Origin: Bacillus sp. AFS037270
Lineage (GTDB): Bacteria; Bacillota; Bacilli; Bacillales_B; DSM-18226
Direction of reading: 5' to 3'
Assembly (NCBI RefSeq): GCF_002585305.1
Contig: NZ_NUNF01000029.1
Location: 28,068 to 92,067 of the forward strand
Length of the DNA stretch: 64,000 nt
In this document: positions 1 through 10,653 of the stretch, piece by piece
Position numbering within the stretch: the stretch's first letter is position 1
Layout: each line of letters begins with the position of its first letter
The notes under the pieces: model-generated
What the model saw: only the letters and a program-made list of their open reading frames with translations
What the model was told of the DNA's origin: nothing
Databases searched by the model: none
Translations under genes and position numbers: made by a program

Positions 1-1424
1 CTGTAGCGATTAACCCCTATAATGGTTTCTTTACCAGAATCGATTTGCGCTTGTCTTCTAGCTGCTGCTTCTTCGATTCTCATTTTGGGAAGACCTGTTT
101 CTATGGCCTTAGCCATACCCCCAAGTCCTTCAATTTCTTCAATGTGGGTCCAGGCCCTTTTTACTAAATCATCTGTCAGTTTTTCTACATAATAAGATCC
201 TCCCCAAGGATCGATTACATGGGTAATCCCTGTTTCTTCTTGTAAAAACAATTGAGTGTTTCGAGCAATCCGGGCTGAGAAATCTGTTGGTAAGGCTATT
301 GCCTCATCTAAGGCGTTCGTATGCAGTGATTGGGTATGCCCCATTGCCGCAGCATGTGCTTCAATAAGTGTTCGCGTAACATTATTAAATGGATCCTGTT
401 CGGTTAAACTCCATCCTGACGTTTGTGAATGAGTCCGTAATGCTAATGATTTTTCATTCTTTGGCTGGAAAGACTTCATCATTTTGGCCCAAATGAATCT
501 CGCAGCCCGCATTTTGGCGACTTCCATGAAGTAATTCATCCCAATTGCCCAGAAAAAGGACAGTCTTGGTGCAAATGAATCGATATCGATGCCTGCTTTA
601 AGACCTGTTCGGACATACTCTAAGCCATCTGCAAGTGTATAAGCTAATTCTAAATCCGCCGGAGCTCCCGCTTCTTGCATATGGTAGCCGGAAATACTAA
701 TACTATTAAACTTTGGCATGTATTTGGACGTGTATTCGAAGATATCCGCAATGATCTTCATCGACATTTCAGGTGGGTAAATATACGTATTACGAACCAT
801 ATATTCTTTTAATATATCGTTTTGGATGGTTCCCGAAAGCTTTTCTTGGCTGACTCCCTGTTCCTCTGCCGTTACGATAAAGAAAGCTAAAATCGGCAAG
901 ACAGCCCCGTTCATTGTCATCGATACAGACATTTGATCCAAGGGTATTCCTGCAAAAAGTGTCTTCATATCAAGTATGGAGTCTATGGCAACACCAGCTT
1001 TCCCAACATCCCCAACTACACGAGGATGATCGGAGTCATAACCGCGGTGGGTAGCCAAATCAAAGGCTACTGATAATCCCTTTTGCCCCATAGCTAGATT
1101 TCGTCGGTAAAAGGCATTACTTTCTTCAGCAGTTGAAAAGCCTGCATACTGCCTCACCGTCCAGGGCCGATTCACATACATGGTCGGATACGGTCCCCTC
1201 GTATAAGGAGGCAGTCCAGGAAGGTCATCAATATGTTCTAAACCCACACGATCCTCTTTTGTATAAATAGGCTTAAGGTATATTTGCTCATTCGTTTCAA
1301 ACAGCAAATCTTCAATGGAAGAAGAAATTTCATGATTAACTTTCTCTTCCCACTCTCTTTTTGTCATGAATTTTTGGTCAGCAAACAATGGAATAATTTG
1401 AAAATTAGGCTTTTGTTTCTTCAA
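1..1424 (-). CDS. mutB: Methylmalonyl-CoA mutase large subunit MutB (partial, C-terminus outside window)
   Basis: Catalytic subunit of the adenosylcobalamin-dependent mutase that interconverts (R)-methylmalonyl-CoA and succinyl-CoA. About 474 N-terminal residues are visible, covering the substrate-binding TIM barrel; the segment TRGPYPTMY near residue 80 is typical of the family. The C-terminal B12 domain with DxHxxG should lie beyond the left edge. I placed the start at a TTG at 1424 because GGAGGTG stands 8 nt upstream; the next ATG (about 1366) has no ribosome site. The gene overlaps the end of mutA by 20 nt, so translation is probably coupled. Confidence 0.9.
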   Translation of the reverse strand, partial: MKKQKPNFQIIPLFADQKFMTKREWEEKVNHEISSSIEDLLFETNEQIYLKPIYTKEDRVGLEHIDDLPGLPPYTRGPYPTMYVNRPWTVRQYAGFSTAEESNAFYRRNLAMGQKGLSVAFDLATHRGYDSDHPRVVGDVGKAGVAIDSILDMKTLFAGIPLDQMSVSMTMNGAVLPILAFFIVTAEEQGVSQEKLSGTIQNDILKEYMVRNTYIYPPEMSMKIIADIFEYTSKYMPKFNSISISGYHMQEAGAPADLELAYTLADGLEYVRTGLKAGIDIDSFAPRLSFFWAIGMNYFMEVAKMRAARFIWAKMMKSFQPKNEKSLALRTHSQTSGWSLTEQDPFNNVTRTLIEAHAAAMGHTQSLHTNALDEAIALPTDFSARIARNTQLFLQEETGITHVIDPWGGSYYVEKLTDDLVKRAWTHIEEIEGLGGMAKAIETGLPKMRIEEAAARRQAQIDSGKETIIGVNRY

Positions 1425-3294
1425 CCGTGTTCACCTCCATATCAGTAAGGATATCTGATAGAGTTTCATAGCAATTAGTACCTGCATGAATGAACTGCTT
1501 AATACCCAAACTCTTCCACTGGGACTGTTTTTCTATTTCAGGGAGCCCAGCTAAGTAAAATATACGTTCTGGAAATTCAGATTTTAAAGCTGTTAGAATG
1601 TCTCTACCGGCTAGCTCGTACTGTTCATTTGTTCCACAAAAGCAGAAATAGGAAGTAGGTGTTTCTAAGACAAATTGTTTTGCATTTTCTAAAGTTAAGA
1701 TTGGGTTGCTATCCACTGCTTTTAAACCACCTGCCGCCACATAACCTTTCATAAAATCGAGCCTTGGTTTATGCTGCTTTATTTCGCCAAGGCAAATCAT
1801 CCCTACTGATGGAATGATGCCTATTTTTCCTTCGAGCTGCTTTGCCTTTCTTCGCAGCTTTTCAAAAGGCTCCGTAAGTCTCCGTGCTGGTATGGATTCT
1901 ATTTTGCTCAATGAATAGGTTCCATTTGTAAAAAAACTGTTCATTTTCCTCGGCTTGGGATTTGGTTCAGGTTCATTTATATCGGCATAAACATTTGTTC
2001 CAATCATGCTTTGCTGCCTAGTTTGAATATCTAAATTCCTTTTTAGATAAGTTGCTTCTATTTCCTGCTGGAGCCAATTTGATTTTAAAACATTTAATAT
2101 ACCGCCCTGGCCCTCAATTTGCCGGAAGAATTCCCAAGCTTTTTCAGCGAGCTGACTCGTTAACTCTTCCACATACCAAGAGCCGCCAGCTGGGTCAATG
2201 ACTTTTTCTAGATGTGCCTCTTGTTTCAAGAGCAGTTGGATATTTCTGGCGATTCTTTCTGAAAATGGTGTGGTAACTGTAAGACTATCAAAAGGAGTAA
2301 CGTGTAAATATTGAACCCCTCCGATGACGGCCGCAAATGTTTCATTGCCAGCCCGCAGAAGATTGACATAGGGGTCATGTAAGGATTTTGTAAACGTAGA
2401 GGTTTCGGCAGAAATGACCATCCCCCGAGCTTCATCTTTGGCACTGTAAAGTTCAGTTATACGATTCCAAAGTATCCGCGCTGCCCGAAGTTTAGCAATT
2501 TCCATGAAGAAGTTACTTCCAATAGAGAATTGGAAGACAATTTTTTTAAAAATTAAATTAAGGTCCATTTCACCATCCTGAAGGATATCAAGATAATGTA
2601 CCCCTTCCGCAATGGCAATTCCCAGCTCTTGAACGGCATTTGCTCCGCCATTATGATAAGGGGTTATATCAATGAGTATGGTGTTAAGGTGTGGAAACCT
2701 TTGACTAAACTTATTTATAGCTTTCTTCCATTCCTCGATAAACTCCCGTGAAACAGCCCCTTCCTCGGCAAATAGGGCAATCGGGTCTGAACCCAAATAA
2801 CCTGTAATTTTATCAGTCATATTTTCGTCCTCTGCCATTTTTGCTAATACATTTAGAATCGCTGAATGCCATCCTTTTGTATTAAGCGCTAATGGATATT
2901 GATGATAGAGGCCTGCCAACACACTCGTAAGACTGTCATTTGTTTCCATTAATTCTTCCGATACCCTAAAGGAAATAGCAGTTTGCCCATTTTCTTGGGC
3001 TTCATGAAGTTTCTCTTTCAATTCTCCAGGTGTTTGGTAAGATAACTGCTGTGCTACCTTCCACGTATTTGTCAAATATCCAAGCGGATAAATCCCTCGT
3101 CGGTAATCAGAGCCTCCTGAATAATTAGGAACTGGATGCTCATCTTTTCGGATATAAAGCGGTTTCAAAAAAATGTTTTCATATGTATGCCGATGTAAGG
3201 ATTCAATCTTTTTCCCTTTTAGAGAGGCTTCTGCTTTAGCCTGCCAGTCATCAATTGTTTTCTGTAAAAAAGATTGATTTTTTATATTTTCCAA
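1405..3294 (-). CDS. mutA: Methylmalonyl-CoA mutase small subunit MutA
   Basis: Non-catalytic partner of MutB in the heterodimeric methylmalonyl-CoA mutase. The barrel domain is followed after about residue 480 by a degenerate B12-type domain in which I see no DxHxxG cobalamin-ligand motif, as expected for the small subunit. The best start is a TTG at 3294 (AAAGGGGAG 6 nt upstream), giving 629 residues; an in-frame ATG at 3300 abuts the ribosome site and is less likely. The gene has its own promoter and heads a mutA-mutB pair. Its position after the bkd operon suggests use in valine, isoleucine and propionate carbon flow. Confidence 0.88.
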   Translation of the reverse strand: MENIKNQSFLQKTIDDWQAKAEASLKGKKIESLHRHTYENIFLKPLYIRKDEHPVPNYSGGSDYRRGIYPLGYLTNTWKVAQQLSYQTPGELKEKLHEAQENGQTAISFRVSEELMETNDSLTSVLAGLYHQYPLALNTKGWHSAILNVLAKMAEDENMTDKITGYLGSDPIALFAEEGAVSREFIEEWKKAINKFSQRFPHLNTILIDITPYHNGGANAVQELGIAIAEGVHYLDILQDGEMDLNLIFKKIVFQFSIGSNFFMEIAKLRAARILWNRITELYSAKDEARGMVISAETSTFTKSLHDPYVNLLRAGNETFAAVIGGVQYLHVTPFDSLTVTTPFSERIARNIQLLLKQEAHLEKVIDPAGGSWYVEELTSQLAEKAWEFFRQIEGQGGILNVLKSNWLQQEIEATYLKRNLDIQTRQQSMIGTNVYADINEPEPNPKPRKMNSFFTNGTYSLSKIESIPARRLTEPFEKLRRKAKQLEGKIGIIPSVGMICLGEIKQHKPRLDFMKGYVAAGGLKAVDSNPILTLENAKQFVLETPTSYFCFCGTNEQYELAGRDILTALKSEFPERIFYLAGLPEIEKQSQWKSLGIKQFIHAGTNCYETLSDILTDMEVNTVEETKA

Positions 3295-3351
3295 CTCCAT
3301 CTCCCCTTTCTTCCGAATTGCAGTAAAATTCAATTAATTCTACTTATTTCT

Positions 3352-3380
3352 ATTTTATGGTACAAATAGATTTCAAGCAA
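3352..3380 (-). promoter_or_regulatory. Sigma-A-type promoter of mutAB
   Basis: On the minus strand TTGCTT (3380-3375) and TAAAAT (3357-3352) are separated by exactly 17 nt, about 55 nt before the mutA start. It lies between the bkdB terminator and mutA, so mutAB can be transcribed independently of bkd. Inferred from spacing and consensus only. Confidence 0.55.
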
Positions 3381-3443
3381 TGAAAACCACTGTAAAAAGT
3401 AGGTTAATCAATTTCTTCATCTTGTCTTTAATAACTTTAATAA

Positions 3444-3472
3444 TAAAAACCGCTGCCCGTACAGGCAGCGGT
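3444..3472 (-). terminator. Rho-independent terminator after bkdB
   Basis: A 9-bp perfect stem, ACCGCTGCC with GGCAGCGGT, around a 6-nt loop, followed on the minus strand by TTTTTATTATT. It closes the bkd operon directly after the bkdB stop codon. Confidence 0.9.
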
Positions 3473-3481
3473 AATTAATTG

Positions 3482-4795
3482 CTAATAAATAGTTGTGGTT
3501 GCTTTTGATGTATTTTCAAGAATTTCTTTCACTCGTTGTAAGAAACGGCCGCAAACTAGTCCATCCAATACCCTGTGGTCCAGTGACATACATAGATTCA
3601 CCATATCACGGACAGCAATCATGTTGTTGTTTATAACAACAGGCCGTTTAACGATTGACTCCACTTGAAGTATTGCTGCTTGTGGGTAGTTAATGATTCC
3701 CATTGATTGAACGGAACCAAAGGAACCCGTGTTGTTTACCGTGAATGTACCGCCTTGCATATCCTCTGATTTTAGTTTGCCTGTTCTCACTTTAACTGCA
3801 AGTTCTGAGATTTCTCGGGCAATTCCCTTTATGGTCTTTTCATCTGCATTTTTAATGACTGGAACGTAAAGAGCATCCTCAGTGGCTACAGCAATAGAAA
3901 TATTGATGTCTTTCTTTTGAATAATTTTATCCCCTGCCCACATCGAATTAATTTGTGGGAATTCTTTCAAGGCTTGGGCAACAGCTTTCACAAAAAAGGC
4001 GAAGAAAGTTAAATTGAAACCCTCTTTCTTCTTAAATTCGTCTTTTAAACCATTACGATATTCCACAAGATTAGTTGCATCCACTTCAATCATGGTCCAG
4101 GCATGTGGTGCCTCATGTTTGCTGCGAAGCATATTAGCTGCGATCGCTTTACGCACTCCAGTTAAAGGGATTTCTATGTCTCCAGTTGTCATAGGAACTG
4201 CTGCCTGTTGAGCCGCCGGGGACGAAAGCGCTGCGGGCTGACTAGTGAAAGCTTGTGCTGCATCTTGTTTGACCTCTGGCCTTTGTCCTGATCCATTTAT
4301 GGTATCAACCTTCTGGTCGGCAGTTGGAATATTACCAGATTCAATTAATTTCAATAGATCCTTTCTAGTAATCCTTCCTCCCGCACCGGTACCAGACACT
4401 TTCGTTAAATCAATGCCATGTTCTTGAGAAATTTTTAAAACAGCAGGTGAATAGCGTGCTTTATTTTCTTGACCCGCTGCAGGTGCAGATTCTGTCCTAC
4501 TTGTTTCTTCCGTATTTGGCTTTACCGCCAGAGAAGGGTCCTGCGTACTGCTATCCTCCACTTCAATTGTACAAATAATCTCCCCTACGGCTAGTGTCTC
4601 TCCTTCTTCAGCAATCAGTTCTTTAATCACACCAGTAAAGGAGGACGGGACTTCTGCATTTACTTTATCGGTCATGACCTCGGCCAGCGGGTCGTATTTA
4701 TTTACCCTATCACCTACAGTTACTAACCACTTGCTAATAGTACCTTCGGTTACACTTTCCCCTAATTGAGGCATTTTAATTTGTTCAGTTGCCAC
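3482..4795 (-). CDS. bkdB: Branched-chain 2-oxoacid dehydrogenase E2 (lipoamide acyltransferase)
   Basis: Core acyltransferase of the BCKDH complex. It moves the acyl group from E1 to CoA through a lipoyl arm. The lipoyl domain spans about residues 3-77 with the lipoylated Lys44 in MTDKVNAEV. A Ser/Pro/Ala-rich linker, an E3/E1-binding domain (about 115-150, GTGAGGRITRKDLL) and a catalytic domain ending with the DHRVLDG active-site motif follow. The start is GTG at 4795 (AAGGAGGT 9 nt upstream), giving 437 residues beginning MATEQIKMPQ like the B. subtilis protein; an ATG at 4804 touches the ribosome site. It is the last gene of the bkd operon. Confidence 0.95.
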   Translation of the reverse strand: MATEQIKMPQLGESVTEGTISKWLVTVGDRVNKYDPLAEVMTDKVNAEVPSSFTGVIKELIAEEGETLAVGEIICTIEVEDSSTQDPSLAVKPNTEETSRTESAPAAGQENKARYSPAVLKISQEHGIDLTKVSGTGAGGRITRKDLLKLIESGNIPTADQKVDTINGSGQRPEVKQDAAQAFTSQPAALSSPAAQQAAVPMTTGDIEIPLTGVRKAIAANMLRSKHEAPHAWTMIEVDATNLVEYRNGLKDEFKKKEGFNLTFFAFFVKAVAQALKEFPQINSMWAGDKIIQKKDINISIAVATEDALYVPVIKNADEKTIKGIAREISELAVKVRTGKLKSEDMQGGTFTVNNTGSFGSVQSMGIINYPQAAILQVESIVKRPVVINNNMIAVRDMVNLCMSLDHRVLDGLVCGRFLQRVKEILENTSKATTTIY

Positions 4796-4810
4796 TAGTT
4801 CCATACCTCC

Positions 4811-5794
4811 TTAATATTCTGCAAGCTCGCGCATTGCCTTTTCGACTTTGTCCGGATTAACCATAAAGAATTTCTCCATCGTAGGGGAATAAGGCATGGC
4901 CGGGACATCTGGTCCTGCGAGCCGCATAATAGGAGCATCTAATTCAAATAAGCAATGTTCCGCTATAATGGCTGAAACTTCACTTATTATGCTTCCTTCC
5001 TTATTGTCCTCTGTTATTAGCAGGACCTTGCCGGTTTTAGAAGCTGCCTCAATAATCGCCTCTTTATCAAGCGGATAGACAGTTCGTAAATCAAGGATAT
5101 GAACAGAAATTCCATCCTGGGCTAATTTTTCTGCCGCTTGAAGGGCAAAATGAACACATAGACCATAAGTAATAACTGTAATATCTTCGCCTTCGCGTTT
5201 TATATCCGCTTTGCCGATTGGCAGCGTATAATCATTTGCTGGGACTTCACCCTTGATTAAACGATATGCCCGTTTGTGCTCGAAAAAGAGAACCGGGTCA
5301 TTGTCGCGAATAGCGGCTTTTAATAGTCCTTTCGCATCGTATGGTGTGGAAGGCATTACGATTTTCAAACCTGGCTGATTAGCAAAAACCGCTTCGACTG
5401 ATTGAGAATGATAGAGTGCTCCATGTACTCCTCCGCCGTAAGGGGCACGTATAACAATTGGACAGTTCCAATCATTATTAGAACGATAGCGAATTTTTGC
5501 AGCTTCAGAAATAATTTGGTTTACAGCAGGCATAATAAAATCAGCAAATTGCATTTCTGCAATTGGGCGCATCCCGTACATCGCTGCCCCGATTCCTACT
5601 CCTGCGATAGCTGACTCTGCAAGTGGTGTATCAATGACCCGTTCCTCGCCAAATTGTTCGTATAAGCCCTGGGTTGCTTTAAATACTCCGCCTTTCACCC
5701 CTACATCTTCACCAAGGATAAACACCTTGGAATCGCGTTCCATTTCTTCACGCATCGCCATTGTGATTGAATCAATATATGAAATAATCGCCAT
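4811..5794 (-). CDS. bkdAB: Branched-chain 2-oxoacid dehydrogenase E1 beta subunit
   Basis: Beta chain of the thiamine-diphosphate E1 that decarboxylates the 2-oxo acids of Val, Leu and Ile. The 327 residues have the usual family length, with the transketolase-type pyrimidine-binding domain first (GEDVGVKGGVF, residues 28-38) and the transketolase C-terminal domain from about residue 200. ATG start with GGGGGACG upstream; 12 nt separate it from bkdAA, and bkdB follows after a short gap. It forms an alpha2-beta2 heterotetramer with BkdAA. Confidence 0.95.
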   Translation of the reverse strand: MAIISYIDSITMAMREEMERDSKVFILGEDVGVKGGVFKATQGLYEQFGEERVIDTPLAESAIAGVGIGAAMYGMRPIAEMQFADFIMPAVNQIISEAAKIRYRSNNDWNCPIVIRAPYGGGVHGALYHSQSVEAVFANQPGLKIVMPSTPYDAKGLLKAAIRDNDPVLFFEHKRAYRLIKGEVPANDYTLPIGKADIKREGEDITVITYGLCVHFALQAAEKLAQDGISVHILDLRTVYPLDKEAIIEAASKTGKVLLITEDNKEGSIISEVSAIIAEHCLFELDAPIMRLAGPDVPAMPYSPTMEKFFMVNPDKVEKAMRELAEY

Positions 5795-5806
5795 TTTACG
5801 TCCCCC

Positions 5807-6808
5807 TTACTCTTCCGTTTCCGCATAAACATATTTCAATGCATCTTCTGGTGCAGAATAAGGAGCATTTTCTGCATATTCTGTCGCCTCATTCACCAGT
5901 TTCATCACACGATCATTCATTTCTTTTTCCAGGTCATCATTTAAGACATTTGTTTCCTTCAAATAGGCTCCAAACGTCATTAACGGATCCTTTGTTTTTG
6001 CTTTTGCCACTTCATCCGGTGCGCGGTACGAACGATCGTCATCATCCGAAGAATGTGGAGTAAGCCGGTAAGAAACTGTTTCAACAAGGGTTGGACCTTC
6101 GCCACGGCGGCCCCGGTCAGCAGCCTCTTTTACAGCCTTATACACTTCCAGAGGATCATTACCATCAACGGTTACACCTGGCATCCCATATCCAATCGCA
6201 CGATCTGACACCTTTTCACATGCTAATTGTTTTTCAATTGGGACTGAAATAGCATATTTATTATTTTCGCACATGAATATAACCGGAAGTTTATGCACAC
6301 CTGCAAAGTTTGCTCCCTCATGGAAATCCCCTTGGTTAGAAGAACCTTCTCCAAAAGTAACAAATGTTACTAGATCTTTTTTCTCCATTTTTCCCGCAAG
6401 AGCAATTCCTACAGCGTGGGGAACTTGTGTGGTAACAGGTGACGAACCTGTTACGATTCTATTTTTCTTTTGCCCAAAATGCCCAGGCATTTGCCGGCTC
6501 CCTGAGTTCGGATCCTCCGCTTTAGCAAAACCGGAAAGCATCAATTCTGTTGGTGTCATCCCGAAGGTTAACACAACCCCCATGTCTCGGTAATAGGGAA
6601 GTACATAATCCTTCTCCCGGTCCAGAGCAAAAGCCGCTCCCACCTGTGCTGCTTCTTGGCCTTGACATGAAATAACAAATGGAATTTTTCCAGCACGGTT
6701 CAATAACCACATCCGCTCATCAATGCGTCGGGCCAAAAGCATCGTCTCATACATTTCCAATACCTTTTGGTCGCTTAATCCTAAAACTACATGACGCTTC
6801 TCTGCCAT
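5807..6808 (-). CDS. bkdAA: Branched-chain 2-oxoacid dehydrogenase E1 alpha subunit
   Basis: Alpha chain of BCKDH E1, carrying the thiamine-diphosphate binding motif: GEGSSNQGDFHEGA, then CENNKYAIS about 30 residues later, in place of the classical GDG-NN pair. 333 residues, matching the family. ATG start with GGGAGGTAAG upstream. Gap to the upstream lpdV is 66 nt, which holds no evident terminator, so it is read as part of the bkd operon. Confidence 0.95.
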   Translation of the reverse strand: MAEKRHVVLGLSDQKVLEMYETMLLARRIDERMWLLNRAGKIPFVISCQGQEAAQVGAAFALDREKDYVLPYYRDMGVVLTFGMTPTELMLSGFAKAEDPNSGSRQMPGHFGQKKNRIVTGSSPVTTQVPHAVGIALAGKMEKKDLVTFVTFGEGSSNQGDFHEGANFAGVHKLPVIFMCENNKYAISVPIEKQLACEKVSDRAIGYGMPGVTVDGNDPLEVYKAVKEAADRGRRGEGPTLVETVSYRLTPHSSDDDDRSYRAPDEVAKAKTKDPLMTFGAYLKETNVLNDDLEKEMNDRVMKLVNEATEYAENAPYSAPEDALKYVYAETEE

Positions 6809-6874
6809 TTATTTCTTACCTCCCGATTGTTCGATAGACACTAACAAATTATCAACACTAATACTTTACATTTA

Positions 6875-8296
6875 TTATGAATGAATGGCCTTCCCATCCA
6901 CTGCCAAAGCTGCTTCCCCAATGGCTTCTGTCAAAGTTGGATGTGGATGAATGGTATGGGCAATTTCCCACGGTGTTGCATCTAATACCATGGCCAGCCC
7001 CGCCTCTGTGATCATGTCAGTTACATGTGGACCAATCATATGCACCCCTAGAATATCATCAGTCTCGGAATCTGCAACAATTTTTACAAAGCCATCTGAA
7101 TCACCGAAAACAAGAGCTTTCCCGATTGCCCGGAAGGAAAACTTACCTATTTTCAATTTATGGCCTTTTTCTTTTGCCTGCTCCTCAGTTATTCCTACAC
7201 TGGAGACCTCCGGGTTACTATAGATGCACCTAGATACTAAGTTATAATTCATTGGCAATGGTTTTTCTCCTGCTATATGCTCAACTGCAATAATTCCCTC
7301 GTGCGAGGCAACATGTGCAAGTTGTAAACCGCCTATAACGTCACCTATCGCATAAATATGGGACTCTTTCGTTTGATAAAATTCATTGGTCACGATAAAG
7401 CCATTTTCAGCTTGGATATCGGTATTTTCAAGTCCTATTCCCTCTAAATTTGCTTGGCGACCAACTGAGACTAAGAGTTTTTCAGCCTTAAACTGTTTAA
7501 GAACGCCTTTAACCTCTGCTGAAATACTAACCTCTTGATCTTTAACAATTGTTTCAGGCAGCACCTTAGCACTGGTAACAAGGTTTATCCCCCTCTTTTT
7601 CATGACCCGCTGCATTTCTTTAGAAATATCTTTATCCTCTGTTGGAATGATGCGGTCAGCAAACTCAATAACTGTTACATTTATTCCAAAATCAGAAAGC
7701 ATGGAAGCCCATTCTATTCCGATAACACCGCCTCCAACAATAATGATTGATTTTGGCAAGACTTCAAGCTGTAATGCTTCATCAGATGATATTACCAACT
7801 GACCATCGATTTCCAAGCCTGGAAGCGTTCTTGGTCTTGAACCAGTGGCAACAATCACATTTTTTGGAATCAGCATTTCGTTTTCCGTTCCGTTGTTCAT
7901 TTCAACTGAAATAGTACCTGGCATCGGTGAAAAAATCGATGGTCCAAGGATTCGGCCAATCCCTTCATAGACATCAATCTTCCCCTGTTTCATTAGATGT
8001 TGGACGCCCTTATGTAACTGGTCAATAATCTTATTTTTTCTAGCTTGAACTTTTCCAAAATCTAATGAAACATCGCTCGTGATAACACCAAAATCCTCAC
8101 CGCGTTTTGTTGTCGCAAATACCTCTGCACTTCTTAATAAGGCCTTGCTTGGGATGCAGCCCTTATGGAGGCAGGTACCTCCCAATTTTCCTTTTTCAAC
8201 AATGGCCGTTTTTAAGCCAAGCTGAGAAGCGCGAATAGCTGCCACATAGCCGCCTGTTCCACCTCCAAGAATGACCAAATCATATTCTTGTGCCAA
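6875..8296 (-). CDS. lpdV: Dihydrolipoamide dehydrogenase (E3) of the BCKDH complex
   Basis: FAD-dependent enzyme that reoxidises the dihydrolipoyl group of E2 with NAD+. The FAD-binding GGGTGG lies at residues 11-16, the redox disulfide is C42-C47 in GGTCLHKGC, the NAD-binding GGGVIGIEWA is near residue 185, and the His-Glu dyad HPHPTLTE is near residue 450. 473 residues. The start codon is TTG with GGAGG 7 nt upstream. Placed between buk and bkdAA, it is the bkd-dedicated E3, not the pyruvate dehydrogenase one. Confidence 0.95.
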   Translation of the reverse strand: MAQEYDLVILGGGTGGYVAAIRASQLGLKTAIVEKGKLGGTCLHKGCIPSKALLRSAEVFATTKRGEDFGVITSDVSLDFGKVQARKNKIIDQLHKGVQHLMKQGKIDVYEGIGRILGPSIFSPMPGTISVEMNNGTENEMLIPKNVIVATGSRPRTLPGLEIDGQLVISSDEALQLEVLPKSIIIVGGGVIGIEWASMLSDFGINVTVIEFADRIIPTEDKDISKEMQRVMKKRGINLVTSAKVLPETIVKDQEVSISAEVKGVLKQFKAEKLLVSVGRQANLEGIGLENTDIQAENGFIVTNEFYQTKESHIYAIGDVIGGLQLAHVASHEGIIAVEHIAGEKPLPMNYNLVSRCIYSNPEVSSVGITEEQAKEKGHKLKIGKFSFRAIGKALVFGDSDGFVKIVADSETDDILGVHMIGPHVTDMITEAGLAMVLDATPWEIAHTIHPHPTLTEAIGEAALAVDGKAIHS

Positions 8297-8318
8297 TTAT
8301 GTTTCCTCCCCATACTCG

Positions 8319-9422
8319 TTAAATTTTTGCAGTAGAAAAATTCCCTGGATATACCTTCACTTCTTCTTCACCGCTTAAAACCCGAAGTGCCCCTTCTGCC
8401 AAGGCTTGAAGTTCATTTTCCCCTGGTTGAACAATTACATCAGCAATCCAATTGACCCGATCGCTAATTGATTTCACAAATCCATTTGCAAAGCTGAGTC
8501 CGCCTGTTAAAATAATCGCATCTACCTTGCCAGAAACAACCGCACTGCAAGCCCCTATCTCCTTTGCTACCTGATAGGCCATTGCCTCATAGATTAGCTC
8601 TGCCACTTTGTCGCCTGCAGCAATTCTCTTTTCTACCGTTACTGCATCGTTTGTTCCAAGGTATCCAACAAGTCCACCATGCCCTACAAGTTTCTTCATC
8701 ATTTCTTCCCGATAATATTCGCCTGAAAAACAAAGGGCAATTAAATCCCCTGCAGGCACCGTCCCAGCCCGTTCAGGACTAAAAGGTCCATCACCGTGTA
8801 AACCATTGTTTACATCAACAACTCTTCCTTGTTGATGGACACCGACGGTAATGCCACCGCCCATATGGGCAACAATCAAATTTAATTCACTGTATTCCTT
8901 TCCCAGTTCCTTTGCTACTCTCCTAGCAACTGCCTTTTGATTTAAGGCGTGAAAGATACTTTTTCTTTCAATTAAGGAAAAACCGGAGATCCTAGCAATT
9001 GGGGCGAGTTCATCAACAACAACTGGATCGACAATGAAGGCAGGGATATTTAAACCTGAAGCAATTTCATAGGCTATAATCCCACCTAAATTAGATGCAT
9101 GCTGCCCGGCATAGCCAGATCTTAAATCCTTTAACATTAAATCATTGACCTCGTATGTTCCGCCTTCAATAGGACGAAGTAAGCCGCCACGTCCGCAAAC
9201 AGCTGATAATTTTGATATATTAATTCCTTCATTATCCAGTGTTTCCAAAATTACAGTTTTTCTAAATTGATATTGGTCAATAATATTTGAAAAAGTATTA
9301 ATGGTTTCTACATCATGACGGATTGATTTTTCAAAAATAGAAACTTCGTTATCAAAAACACCAATTTTAGTGGATGTTGATCCTGGGTTAATGGTAAGTA
9401 TCCGATCTTTATAATCTGGCAA
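8319..9422 (-). CDS. buk: Butyrate kinase (branched-chain fatty acid kinase)
   Basis: Acetokinase-family enzyme that makes ATP from acyl-phosphate and ADP, the second step after phosphotransbutyrylase. The N-terminal phosphate-binding [11 protein letters not shown] and the internal GGGITVG and LTGGL motifs place it in the ASKHA fold. I moved the start to TTG at 9422 (GGAGGT 7 nt upstream), giving 367 residues like B. subtilis Buk; a longer frame to 9500 would run through an intercistronic hairpin. Third gene of the ptb-bcd-buk-bkd operon. Confidence 0.92.
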   Translation of the reverse strand: MPDYKDRILTINPGSTSTKIGVFDNEVSIFEKSIRHDVETINTFSNIIDQYQFRKTVILETLDNEGINISKLSAVCGRGGLLRPIEGGTYEVNDLMLKDLRSGYAGQHASNLGGIIAYEIASGLNIPAFIVDPVVVDELAPIARISGFSLIERKSIFHALNQKAVARRVAKELGKEYSELNLIVAHMGGGITVGVHQQGRVVDVNNGLHGDGPFSPERAGTVPAGDLIALCFSGEYYREEMMKKLVGHGGLVGYLGTNDAVTVEKRIAAGDKVAELIYEAMAYQVAKEIGACSAVVSGKVDAIILTGGLSFANGFVKSISDRVNWIADVIVQPGENELQALAEGALRVLSGEEEVKVYPGNFSTAKI

Positions 9423-9456
9423 CGTCGTAACCTCCACTTTAAAACATCTATCTAAA

Positions 9457-9490
9457 GGCAAATGCGCTGAATCCAATTCAGCGCTTTGCC
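9457..9490 (-). repeat. Intercistronic hairpin between bcd and buk
   Basis: An inverted repeat of about 14 bp with one mismatch: GGCAAAGCGCTGAA pairs with TTCAGCGCATTTGCC around TTGGA. No U-run follows on the minus strand, so it does not look like a terminator. It may set the ratio of the flanking enzymes by mRNA processing or partial attenuation (inference). Confidence 0.6.
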
Positions 9491-9521
9491 TTAACATCAT
9501 GTTCCTAGTATGGTCCTTGTA

Positions 9522-10625
9522 TTATCTTGAAATCCGATGACTTAAGATATGATGGCCATTTTGTAAAAATTGGCTTCTAGAATTACGAATTCGTGCGATT
9601 CTTTCTTCGGCCATTCTATCAGCAGCAACATAAGTTGGGATGCCATCCCGCTTAGAAATTTCAATGACCTTTTCAATCGTTGTATAAAGCTGTTCAACCT
9701 TTTTCATTGCACGTTCTTGATTATATCCATAAAGCTCATCCGCCACATTGATAACGCCGCCAGCGTTTATTACATAATCCGGGGCATAGACAATACCCAT
9801 TTCATGAATGATATCACCATGACGAGCGTCCTTTAATTGATTATTAGCAGAACCCGCAATTACTTTAGCCTTTAATTGAGGGATTGTGTCATCATTAATC
9901 GTTGCCCCTAAGGCACAAGGAGCATAAATGTCACACTCAGCTCCATAAATATCATCCGGATCAACTGCACGAGCACCAAATGCTTGAACCGCACGATTAA
10001 CTGCTTCTTTGTTAATGTCCGTTACAATAAGCTGCGCCCCTTCTTTATGCAGATATTCGCAAAGTGTATAAGCTACATTGCCAACTCCCTGCACTGCAAC
10101 CACTCTTCCTTCAAGTGAATCCGTACCAAAAGCTTCCTTTGCCGCTGCTTTCATGCCGCGATATACACCAAAAGCAGTGACCGGTGATGGATTACCAGAT
10201 GATCCAAATGCCGGAGAAATACCTGTAACAAAATCTGTCTCCTCGTGGATTAAATCCATATCCGCCACAGTTGTACCCACATCTTCCGCTGTAATGTACC
10301 GGCCATTTAAACCTTGGACGTAACGGCCGAAAGCTCTGAATAATTCCTCACTTTTATCTTTGCGAGGATCGCCAATGATAACGGTTTTTCCACCTCCGAG
10401 ATTTAAGCCTGCAGCTGCATTTTTATAGGTCATCCCCTTGGCTAGACGAAGAGCATCTTCAATCGCTGCTTCCTCGGAGGCATATGTCCACATGCGGGTA
10501 CCACCCAATGCCGGACCAAGTGTTGTATCATGAATAGCAATAATAGCTTTTAGACCTGATTGCTTATCTTGACAAAAAACTAATTGCTCATAATCATATT
10601 TCTCTAAATACTTGAAGATTTCCAT
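9522..10625 (-). CDS. bcd: Leucine (branched-chain amino acid) dehydrogenase
   Basis: NAD-dependent oxidative deamination of Leu, Val and Ile to 2-oxo acids, which feed BCKDH. The catalytic lysine lies in [10 protein letters not shown] (about residue 80), and the Rossmann NAD site is [11 protein letters not shown] (about 180). 367 residues. ATG start with GAGGAGG upstream. It is the second gene of the bkd operon, 29 nt after ptb. Confidence 0.95.
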   Translation of the reverse strand: MEIFKYLEKYDYEQLVFCQDKQSGLKAIIAIHDTTLGPALGGTRMWTYASEEAAIEDALRLAKGMTYKNAAAGLNLGGGKTVIIGDPRKDKSEELFRAFGRYVQGLNGRYITAEDVGTTVADMDLIHEETDFVTGISPAFGSSGNPSPVTAFGVYRGMKAAAKEAFGTDSLEGRVVAVQGVGNVAYTLCEYLHKEGAQLIVTDINKEAVNRAVQAFGARAVDPDDIYGAECDIYAPCALGATINDDTIPQLKAKVIAGSANNQLKDARHGDIIHEMGIVYAPDYVINAGGVINVADELYGYNQERAMKKVEQLYTTIEKVIEISKRDGIPTYVAADRMAEERIARIRNSRSQFLQNGHHILSHRISR

Positions 10626-10653
10626 GAAATTTCCTCCTCAAATGGGTAAAAAT

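Noticed and set aside
5402..5614. Open frames antisense to bkd, spo, ccm and gcv genes
   Set aside because: They lack ribosome sites and recognisable motifs, and the opposite strand encodes full-length conserved proteins.
9457..9490. Hairpin bcd-buk as a terminator
   Set aside because: No U-run follows the stem, and the downstream genes belong to the same pathway and operon.
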